From assembly GCF_000262755.1 (NCBI RefSeq), contig NZ_AFEU01000001.1:1018027-1082026 (forward strand): 64,000 nt of DNA, given 5' to 3'. The stretch's first letter is position 1. Every line of letters starts with the position of its first letter. This stretch comes from Bacillus methanolicus PB1. Its GTDB lineage: Bacteria; Bacillota; Bacilli; Bacillales; Cytobacillaceae. Under the pieces are notes generated by a model. That model had not been told where the DNA came from and did not search any database. It worked only from the letters and a program-made list of their open reading frames with translations. The translations under genes were made by a program, and so were the position numbers. Shown here piece by piece: positions 16,160 through 22,892 of the stretch.

Positions 16160-16267
16160 ACATTTTGCATTTTCATAAAAACTCGTTTTAATGATTTGTA
16201 ACATCCTTGCTGCCTCCAGCTTATTTCCCCTTGAAACCTTTAGTACATGAAGAATTGATTGTTTTTC
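16160..16267 (-). pseudogene. Fis-type HTH scar of a sigma-54-dependent activator
   Basis: The minus-strand frame reads EKQSILHVLKVSRGNKLEAA then RMLQIIKTSFYENAK. This is the Fis-type helix-turn-helix at the C-terminus of enhancer-binding proteins (family pattern GNKxxAAxxLxISRxTLY). The AAA+ and sensory domains are absent, and no start codon or stop defines a gene. It is a leftover of a deleted regulator. The remainder of the gap 16032-16349 shows nothing but the hairpin at 16.3 kb. Confidence 0.5.
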
Positions 16268-16292
16268 AGCAAAATTCAGGGTTCAGAACCGG

Positions 16293-16336
16293 AAAAAAGG
16301 TAAATCTCCTTAACTTAATAGGAAATTTACCTTTTC
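16293..16336 (-). terminator. Bidirectional hairpin terminator
   Basis: Stem AAAAGGTAAAT / ATTTACCTTTT with the inner pairing TCC/GGA, and A- and T-runs on either side. It lies 14 bp downstream of the DUF2653 pseudogene stop on the minus strand, so it is the natural terminator of that gene. Confidence 0.75.
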
Positions 16337-16349
16337 ACTTTAATTACCC

Positions 16350-16630
16350 TTAATGTGGGGCAATAATCCCTTCATCATCGTCAAGTACCAGCTCAATTCC
16401 GGAGTAAGGATTCATGTGCAGCACTTGGTCGAGCCATCCGCGAAGGGCCTCTATTAAATTCTGTGTAATAAGTACTTGTTTCTGCCGGCAACATACACCT
16501 CTGCTGAAAAACCGTAATCATCGTCATACATCAATTCCACTTCAACCTCTTGGGGCTTGATTTGCTTTTTTTCGGCAATGTATATACAGACCGCATTAAT
16601 GATATCCTGTTCCGTGATGATTAACGTCAT
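16350..16630 (-). pseudogene. DUF2653 (YxcD-like) gene, frameshifted
   Basis: The minus strand from ATG 16630 reads MTLIITEQDIINAVCIYIAE, then VELMYDDDYGFSAEVYVAGR, and then runs into a stop. In the next frame the homology resumes as LIEALRGWLDQVLHMNPYSG and IELVLDDDEGIIAPH, ending at TAA 16350. One A is missing in the run after GGCAGAAA (about 16475-16485). The product family is a small acidic Bacillus protein of about 90 residues with unknown role. Immediately upstream lies an IS256 scar, so the promoter is probably gone too. Confidence 0.65.
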
Positions 16631-16651
16631 GGAGGGAATTCAATCCCCCAA

Positions 16652-17165
16652 GCTGGTGATTTCAGATGCCCATAAAGGATTAAAGAAGCGATAGAAAAGG
16701 AATTTATCGGAACATCATGGCAGCGTTGTACCGTTCATTTCAAACGAAATATCATCGAAGCATTGCCTAAGAAAAGGCATGGAAGAGGTCATTGTCGATT
16801 TAAAAAGGATATTCGAAGCCGTAACGGTAGAAGATGCCCGTTTCTTTCGCAATGTGTTCTTTAAGCGCTATGAAGAGAATCCGAAACTTGAAAAGGCACT
16901 GGAGAAATTAGATGAGGGCTTTGAAGACGCCATCCAATATTTAAGTCAGCCCGCAAAATGGCATCGCTTAATCCGTAGCACCAACTCTCTGGAACGATTA
17001 AATCAGGAAGTTCGCCGTCGTGAAAGGGTAATCCGCATATTTCCAAATACGCAGTCTGCCTATCGGCTGATTGGAGCTGTCTTAATGGATTATGATGAGG
17101 ATCAAGCCAAGAAAAAAACCATTTTTACGAATAATGAGAATGTCCAACGCGAGCACGAAATTTAA
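16652..17165 (+). pseudogene. IS256-family transposase, C-terminal fragment with frameshifts
   Basis: The frame starts inside the catalytic domain (LVISDAHKGLK) and continues after at least two frameshifts (about 16683 and 16775). It then reads as a clean 128-codon tail containing the conserved RSTNSLERLNQEVRRRERVI, the last catalytic Glu region of IS256 MULE-type transposases. About 160 N-terminal residues and the left end are missing. A likely right terminal repeat (TTTTACACAATATTAAGGAC) lies at about 17248-17267. Confidence 0.75.
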
Positions 17166-17205
17166 TTTGATTGGAAGGGGGTACCCCCTTCCAATCAAAT
17201 TAAAT
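17160..17205. repeat. 46-bp perfect palindrome
   Basis: Bases 17160-17182 are exactly complementary to 17205-17183, centred on GGTACC inside GGGGGTACCCCC. The palindrome starts just after the last transposase codons (stop at 17163-17165), so it may be a very stable transcript terminator or a barrier against readthrough. There is no spacer, so extrusion as a cruciform is possible. Confidence 0.9.
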
Positions 17206-17638
17206 GAATACTAAAAGCAAAATTAGGCTAAAACCTTGTAATTAGTATTTTACACAATATTAAGGACTTGACTGAATTTTCTAGGTGTAAGCTACGGATG
17301 TTTTTATCGAGAAGGCTGACACTGCCATCTGCATCATTATATACAGAATATGCATGAAATGGTTTCGTTTTTTGCCTATTTGCACTTTTAGGTGGGTTAA
17401 TCCTTCTTTTGACATATTGTAAGAGGAGTAGATAGAAGCTTCCTTTGAACCAAATGTCCAAGGAAGCCAGCTGATCACAGGATAGAAATTCTATATACCA
17501 GTAAATAAGTGTTAATGCTTATTTAGCGAAAAATGTTAATTATAGTTTAACGGTTACACCTACCATAACAGGTGATTAAACGAAATTGTTAGGAAGAAAA
17601 ACTTGTTTATTAAGGATGCGAAACTCAGGATATTAAAT

Positions 17639-17676
17639 AGAAAAAAGAAGCACTGTTATTTTTGTGCTTCTTTTTC
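17639..17676 (-). terminator. Terminator of the CmdTAC-like operon
   Basis: On the minus strand AAGAAGCAC pairs with GTGCTTCTT, followed by six T. The left arm overlaps the last codons and stop of the SecB-like gene, ending the three-gene operon. Confidence 0.8.
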
Positions 17677-18102
17677 TATTCGTTTTTCTTCTTCATATTT
17701 TTTGATTAGTTCAACCACGTTAATTGTTGGAATTATAATTGGAGGTTCACTTCCCTTTCCTGTTAGATCTGATACTAAAGACCTTAAATAAGGGAAAAGA
17801 ATGGCAACAGCATTAATTTTGTAAAAGCTGTGAATTTCCTCTTCATCCAGTTCTTCTTTACTTTTAATTGAAAAAACGCCCAAAATAGTCGCCGAAACAA
17901 AAAAGGAGTTTTTAATTAAATTTTCGTCTCCAATTGTAATTCCTAATTTTATGAAAGCAAGTTTTTTGTTTTCTTCTTCCGGAAAATCTAAGGAATATTC
18001 AAATCTTGGACTCAGCCGTTCTTCTTCTTCATCCAAAAATGGATTAAACATATAATGGGTTTCTAAAACATGATAATCCTTAAATTGCAATACTCCCTCC
18101 AT
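17656..18102 (-). CDS. SecB-like chaperone of a toxin-antitoxin-chaperone operon (CmdC-like)
   Basis: 148 residues. The segment INAVAILFPYLRSLVSDLTG followed by PPIIIPTINV is the SecB core signature. Classical SecB is absent from most Gram-positive bacteria; SecB-like genes outside proteobacteria usually accompany toxin-antitoxin modules, where the chaperone folds the antitoxin. Here it is the third gene behind an ADP-ribosyltransferase-like gene and a 98-aa gene, sharing TAATG with the latter. That matches the T-A-C order of CmdTAC. Acidic N-terminal region (EEEERLSPRFEYSLDF) is normal for the fold. Role in antitoxin protection is inferred. Confidence 0.82.
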   Translation of the reverse strand: MEGVLQFKDYHVLETHYMFNPFLDEEEERLSPRFEYSLDFPEEENKKLAFIKLGITIGDENLIKNSFFVSATILGVFSIKSKEELDEEEIHSFYKINAVAILFPYLRSLVSDLTGKGSEPPIIIPTINVVELIKKYEEEKRIEKEAQK

Positions 18103-18398
18103 TATGCAGCTCCTATAATTTGTGAATTTGCAATGTAAACGTTAGTGCTCTTTATTATTTTGACATGTGATTCTTTTGGTTGAACGTCAACGGTTAAACC
18201 AGGTAAAGAAAAACTCTCTTCGTTTTCCAGCGATTCATTGAAGACTTCAGGAAAAAGCCGTTCGAATGTAACCGCTTTCTTTTCGTTTCCTGACACAAAA
18301 AACATTCCCGGGGTATCAGAGTTAAATTTGACCTTTATCCCCAGCTTTGCTGCTCTTTCGATAAAATTTTTTTCATTAAAATTAAAATTAAAATTCAT
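18102..18398 (-). CDS. Putative antitoxin, 98 aa (CmdA position)
   Basis: No family recognised directly. It starts 6 bp after the toxin-like gene's stop, behind a ribosome binding site in that gene's end, and its stop overlaps the chaperone start (TAATG). The N-terminus has the odd repeat NFNFNFNE. The rest is strand-rich, with a hydrophobic C-terminal end (TNVYIANSQIIGAA). In toxin-antitoxin-chaperone modules the antitoxin ends in an aggregation-prone segment bound by the SecB-like chaperone; this tail would fit. Function rests on position, size and that tail. Confidence 0.6.
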   Translation of the reverse strand: MNFNFNFNEKNFIERAAKLGIKVKFNSDTPGMFFVSGNEKKAVTFERLFPEVFNESLENEESFSLPGLTVDVQPKESHVKIIKSTNVYIANSQIIGAA

Positions 18399-18404
18399 TG
18401 ATCA

Positions 18405-19058
18405 TCACTCTTCCTCAAAAGAAATTTTTCTTTTTTTCTTTTTCTTTAAAGGTTTACTGTGCGCTTTAGCTATTGACCATATACCTGTTTTTTCATAATC
18501 AATCACACTTGTATCCCTTACGCATACTTGTATGCCATGTAAATGCATCCCAACTTCTTGCAACAAAGTATCTGAATCGAAATGTCCAGATCCAACACGG
18601 TAAGTTCTTTGTATAACTTTAATTTCTTTGGGAAGCATATCGCAATAAAAACACATTAAAAGTTCTTTTTTCTTTGGATGGTCATCATCAATATTTATTT
18701 CTATTTTATTTTCTCCAGAGAATGCTTTTAATCCTTCTAAAAAAGATTTAAAAAAATTAAGCCCTTCTCTTGTATCAAGGTTCAAAAATTGGCTATTATT
18801 AATAATGGTATTCGAATAGATAACTGCTACATTCTCTCCATTTAATTCCTTTTTTCTTTTTATTTTATATCGTGCCCAAATAAGCGCTTGTTTATAATCT
18901 TCTCTATAAAAATAGACCCCTTGGCCAAGCCAATGATCTTCTCTAAATTCACCAATTTTGAAATTCTTATGGGCAACGATGTCCTTCGCAACGCTCTCGG
19001 TCGTGCCATGAAATAAAGATAAATAAACAGGAAAGTCTGATGGGGAAATTATTGACAT
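18405..19058 (-). CDS. ADP-ribosyltransferase-like toxin (CmdT position)
   Basis: 217 residues. The N-terminal part reads LFHGTTESVAKDIVAHKNF then HWLGQGVYFYREDYKQALIW. This is the PARP/ART-fold opening, with His in HGT and Tyr in GVYFY being the NAD-binding pair of the H-Y-E class. A Glu as third residue cannot be placed surely. The C-terminus is very basic (KPLKKKKKRKISFEEE), compatible with RNA binding. In CmdTAC the toxin is an mRNA ADP-ribosyltransferase released when phage infection disturbs the antitoxin-chaperone pair. Gene order and neighbours support the same type of system here; RNA as target is inference. Confidence 0.68.
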   Translation of the reverse strand: MSIISPSDFPVYLSLFHGTTESVAKDIVAHKNFKIGEFREDHWLGQGVYFYREDYKQALIWARYKIKRKKELNGENVAVIYSNTIINNSQFLNLDTREGLNFFKSFLEGLKAFSGENKIEINIDDDHPKKKELLMCFYCDMLPKEIKVIQRTYRVGSGHFDSDTLLQEVGMHLHGIQVCVRDTSVIDYEKTGIWSIAKAHSKPLKKKKKRKISFEEE

Positions 19059-19431
19059 TGTACCAAAATCTCAAAGTCCTCCTATGTAGCCTTCTTACAT
19101 TTATATACATAATTATGGCATAAAACAAATCAATTTTATATAATTTTTCATTAAACTTAATAAATGTAAATGTCTAAGGATAATGGCTCCTAATCTAAGA
19201 AAAGCCATTCGTTACACTTATGCATGGTGACTCGATAAACTAATGGCACTCCCACTATCTAATGCAAACAATTCTTTACCACTTTGTTCTCTATTATTAG
19301 GGGGATATTTCATTTCCGAATAATCATATACAGCATCACAACCAAAGTGAACAATTGGTTTCAACTATTTCAAATCTTAAGTTTTAAATATTGCAAAAAA
19401 TTCTTTTCTTTAAATGAAATGTTACTATTGC
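19059..19431. other. Gap between the two defence operons
   Basis: Upstream region of the CmdTAC-like operon, very AT-rich near 19080-19160, probably containing its promoter. A minus-strand frame at 19218-19364 (about 48 codons, after a TAG) reads FGCDAVYDYSEMKYPPNNRE and ends ISLSSHHA. It looks like a protein C-terminus rather than random DNA, but I cannot assign it. No ribosome binding site or good start was found, so it is probably the scar of another gene. Confidence 0.4.
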
Positions 19432-21567
19432 TTACCTCAAATTAATCAATTTAAATCGAAATTTGTTTATATATTCTAAAGTCTCTTGAATATTTATTTC
19501 ATGAGCAATATGCATTTTTTCTTGCATGTCTTTTTTTAAATAAACAGAGTATTTAGATACAAAAAATTCATGTTCTAATGTATGTGGTATTAATTCTTTT
19601 GCCTCCCAGTTTTTATTCTTAATTTGTTCCAATATACTGAGGATATCATAGGTCCCTTCAATACGGATTCTTCCAACTCCGTCAATAGATTTAACATTAA
19701 CTTCAAATAAACGAAGCATCCAAAATAATGTTTGTGTGATAATAGTTCCGGTATAGGTTTCAAAAATCATTTCGTTTTTCATTTTCCAAATGACTCTATC
19801 CTGTGATTGGATAAAATATTGATGATAATTTTTTCTTGCATCTTGTAGTGTTTCAAGTGCCGCTTCATTTGTGTATGAGAATTCTTGATCGGAACATAAA
19901 ATCTCCATCATTTTTTCTCCGATTTTCCTGTGTATTTTTCCTCCACTTCCCATGTAACGTGGTGGATTTCCATTGATCGCCTTTGAAACATAGACCTTGT
20001 TTTTATTTGGATTAATATCGTTAATAGTCCATAATTTTCCAGCTAAAATAATATTATCTCCTACGTTTAAAAAAGATTGTTTATCTAGTTTACCTATCTT
20101 TCTGACACCTTCTAAAACTTCATATTCTTCAGGTGTCATAAAAACGGTATAAAATTCCCGATCTCGAAGAATACGTTCCCCTTCTAAGCCTACAATTAAT
20201 TCGTTTCTTCCTTTTATGACTTCTAAATAATCTCTTTCAATCATATAGTTAATAAGACTTTGGACATCCAGAGTGTTTAAGGAATGAAAAATATGGTTGG
20301 TTTTGATCCTTTCTAATAGTTCACTATAAGAAATACCATTAGTTTCTTGACAAATCGAAATGATTTGATGGAATGCAATATCTAATGGCAAAGAGTAACC
20401 CGAAGCAGGTTCAATCCATTTTTCTAATATTAATTCCATAACTGCTAATGATTGAATCAAACTATCTTGATTGGTGGTATATAGCTGCAATACTTGATTA
20501 GCGCCTTTTTTTCTTCCTGAACGACCTAATCGCTGCTTTAAAGAAGATACGGTAAAGGTGCTATCTAATTGTATTACGATATCTACATCGCCAATATCAA
20601 TACCTAACTCAAGTGAACTCGTCGCTACAACACTTTTAGGAAGTTTAGATTCCATCATTATTTTCTCTACATACTCCCGCTCCTTCTTATCAATAGAAGA
20701 ATGGTGAGCAAAATACGTTTCGCCCATATTTTCACGTTCGGCTAATCGATTCAAAAAAACAGTTGTTTCCTCAACGCTTCCTCTGCTGTTGCAAAAAATA
20801 ATCGCTTTTTGATGACGAGTTAATTCCCTCATATCTTCGAATAATTCAATTGGTTTCTTTCGATCTTCTCCAGTTGTAAAATGCATAAGGTGATAAAGAA
20901 GTTCTTTGTCGAGCCCTTTCGTTTCAATAACTGCTACTTTGTCCGGGTTTTGATAGTTGACCCATCTTTTGACAAACTCAAAGTTATCAATAGTCGCTGA
21001 TAAACCAATCATACGAGGTTGTTTGTTTGTATATCGCCCCACCCGAGATAACAAAGAACGTAATTGTACTCCTCTTTCACTATCTAAAAAAGAATGGATT
21101 TCATCAATCACAATAAATTCTAAATCTTGAAAGATTTGTTTGACTTGTTCAGTTCGATTAATAAATAAACTTTCAATAGACTCTGGGGTAATTTGTAATA
21201 TACCAGATGGCTGTTTTAAAAATTTTTTCTTTTGACTTTGACCAACATCCCCGTGCCAACGGTAAATAGGAATTTGGCTATACTCGCACAATCTTTCAAT
21301 CCGTTCAAACTGATTATTAATTAACGCCTTTAGTGGAGAAACATATAATACTTTTAAAGAGTTAACTACTTCCTGTTCAATCAATGAAATTATCGGTAAA
21401 AAAGCAGCTTCCGTTTTACCTGAAGCAGTTCCTGATGATATCACCACATCTTGTTGAGTGTTGATAATAACTGGGATTGTTTTATCTTGTATAGGAGTAA
21501 ATTTGTCCCATTTCATATCCCAAATTTTCTTTTGTATATTTTTTGATAATAGTTGGAACGGACTCAA
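19432..21567 (-). CDS. DEAD/DEAH-box helicase, Lhr/BrxHI-like
   Basis: 711-residue superfamily 2 helicase. Motifs in order: Q-like WDKFTPIQDKTIPVI, motif I SSGTASGKTEA (about 42-52), Ia YVSPLKALI, II DEIH (about 153), III LSATID, IV AIIFCNSRGS, V ATSSLELGIDIGDVD, VI QRLGRSGRKKGA. A C-terminal extension of about 300 residues follows, as in Lhr-type helicases and the BrxHI helicases of type 2 BREX. It is the last gene of a three-gene operon, 8 bp after the ATPase gene. It would translocate on nucleic acid, probably invading phage DNA; that is inference. Confidence 0.85.
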   Translation of the reverse strand: MSPFQLLSKNIQKKIWDMKWDKFTPIQDKTIPVIINTQQDVVISSGTASGKTEAAFLPIISLIEQEVVNSLKVLYVSPLKALINNQFERIERLCEYSQIPIYRWHGDVGQSQKKKFLKQPSGILQITPESIESLFINRTEQVKQIFQDLEFIVIDEIHSFLDSERGVQLRSLLSRVGRYTNKQPRMIGLSATIDNFEFVKRWVNYQNPDKVAVIETKGLDKELLYHLMHFTTGEDRKKPIELFEDMRELTRHQKAIIFCNSRGSVEETTVFLNRLAERENMGETYFAHHSSIDKKEREYVEKIMMESKLPKSVVATSSLELGIDIGDVDIVIQLDSTFTVSSLKQRLGRSGRKKGANQVLQLYTTNQDSLIQSLAVMELILEKWIEPASGYSLPLDIAFHQIISICQETNGISYSELLERIKTNHIFHSLNTLDVQSLINYMIERDYLEVIKGRNELIVGLEGERILRDREFYTVFMTPEEYEVLEGVRKIGKLDKQSFLNVGDNIILAGKLWTINDINPNKNKVYVSKAINGNPPRYMGSGGKIHRKIGEKMMEILCSDQEFSYTNEAALETLQDARKNYHQYFIQSQDRVIWKMKNEMIFETYTGTIITQTLFWMLRLFEVNVKSIDGVGRIRIEGTYDILSILEQIKNKNWEAKELIPHTLEHEFFVSKYSVYLKKDMQEKMHIAHEINIQETLEYINKFRFKLINLR

Positions 21568-21575
21568 ACTTATCC

Positions 21576-22892
21576 CTACCCTTCTGTTCTCGAAAAACGA
21601 AAATGAATACTAGAAGTTTGTGTAGTGGGTACCTTCTCGTTTATGCCAAAGATTTCTGTTCGATTGTAATTTGGATTTTGATGAAGTATATTTAATGCTC
21701 CGATAAAGTTGCGAATCACATCTCCAACTGTTAAATGTTCTTCTGCTCCAGGTCTTGAATATTCTTGGCGAATAAAGTTTTTAATTTCTTCATCTGTTAC
21801 TGTCGTTTCATATCCAAAATGTTCCGCATGGATATCACGAATTTTTTGAAGTAATACATAGGTTTCATCATGTTTTAATGGTGTTAATTTAATAACCGGT
21901 TGTGATAAATCACGATATTCGTTGGTTTCAAATCGGTTCGACTGCAGTCTACGTTTTAATGCTCCATAACTAAATAAACCTCTTCGTTCATCTTCTAAAA
22001 ATTCAGGAGTCCCACCGATTGTTATATATAATCCTTCAATGTTTCCTTGTAAAGTGTCATTATAGATTTTTAATATAGTTTCATAGTTCTTATCTCTCGT
22101 TTGAGGGTGTGTAATTTTGTAGAGGTTAATTGCTTCATCCAAGTTTACGACCAATCCTGAGTATCCGATTTGCTTTACGAATTGGGATAAAACTTTAATA
22201 TAATTGAAATAGTTGTGATCATCGATAATATCTCGTACCCCCAAATCCATTCTAGCTTCTGTTTTCGTCCCATACTCTCCTCTTAACCATCGAAGCGCTT
22301 TCCGTTGAAGTTCGTTATTATCTTCTACAAATCCTTTAAAATACAAAGTCAAAATGCGAGAAAAATCATATCCTCCTGTTAATTCATCCATCTTGGATAC
22401 TACAGCAATAATTTCTTTCTCAACATCTTTTACAAATTGTGGATTATCAAACTCCACTGATCCATATTCTTTCTCTTGAACCACTTTCGACTGAATTTCA
22501 CTAATCCATTTATCCAAGATAGTTGGAAGTGCTCCGCCTTCTGGAACCGTGGATATGGACAGGTTTTTCATTAATTCAGTATAAAGTGCAACAGCTTTCC
22601 CTTCGCCTCCATACAGTCTTCTTTCTGGGGTAAAATCAGCTTTGGCAACTACAAACTTTTCATTAAAGGCGATTTGTTGAATCAAAGCTTGAATAAAACT
22701 CTTTCCACTTCCAAATGGTCCGATAAACAATTTGATTACAGATGACCCTTTTTTTACGTTATCCAAATCTGTTAGAATTTGTTTGGCTTCATCTGCCCGA
22801 CCCACCATAATATATTGTAACCCTCTACTCGGTACGACCCCACCAGATAAAGAATTCAATATTGCGGCAGAGTCTCTTTTTTTAATTTTCAT
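21576..22892 (-). CDS. P-loop ATPase, BREX BrxD-like (DUF2791-type)
   Basis: 438 residues. Walker A is GPFGSGKSF (about 58-66), Walker B GLVVNLDEAI (about 240-250). The N-terminal signature SGGVVPSRGLQYIMVGR and the segment FTPERRLYGGEGKAVALYTE fit the BREX ATP-binding proteins (BrxD type). Its start overlaps the TerB gene end by 11 bp and the helicase follows at 8 bp. The ATPase-plus-Lhr-like-helicase pair is also found in type 2 BREX, but the other BREX genes (brxA/B, pglX methylase, pglZ phosphatase) are absent within the window. I take it as a DNA-sensing or loading ATPase for the helicase. Confidence 0.82.
   Translation of the reverse strand: MKIKKRDSAAILNSLSGGVVPSRGLQYIMVGRADEAKQILTDLDNVKKGSSVIKLFIGPFGSGKSFIQALIQQIAFNEKFVVAKADFTPERRLYGGEGKAVALYTELMKNLSISTVPEGGALPTILDKWISEIQSKVVQEKEYGSVEFDNPQFVKDVEKEIIAVVSKMDELTGGYDFSRILTLYFKGFVEDNNELQRKALRWLRGEYGTKTEARMDLGVRDIIDDHNYFNYIKVLSQFVKQIGYSGLVVNLDEAINLYKITHPQTRDKNYETILKIYNDTLQGNIEGLYITIGGTPEFLEDERRGLFSYGALKRRLQSNRFETNEYRDLSQPVIKLTPLKHDETYVLLQKIRDIHAEHFGYETTVTDEEIKNFIRQEYSRPGAEEHLTVGDVIRNFIGALNILHQNPNYNRTEIFGINEKVPTTQTSSIHFRFSRTEG

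Larger units (their letters stand above)
16640..17274 (+). mobile_element. IS256-family element remnant
   Basis: Consists of the transposase 3' part, a 46-bp perfect palindrome and a right-end sequence of IS256 type. The 5' boundary abuts the DUF2653 pseudogene at about 16640. No left inverted repeat was seen. DNA from 17275 to 17638 holds no gene I can identify; a short minus-strand stretch (17380-17478) reads weakly like the Tyr-x-x-x-Lys region of a short-chain dehydrogenase but is too short to call. Confidence 0.6.

Noticed and set aside
17228..17478. Two overlapping minus-strand frames of 65 and 77 codons
   Set aside because: No ribosome binding sites. One has a weak short-chain-dehydrogenase-like YNMSK segment, but it is too short and the frames overlap each other.
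21576..22892. BREX type 2 system
   Set aside because: The ATPase and helicase resemble BrxD and BrxHI, but no methylase, PglZ, BrxA/B or PglW gene lies nearby, and a TerB protein is in their place.
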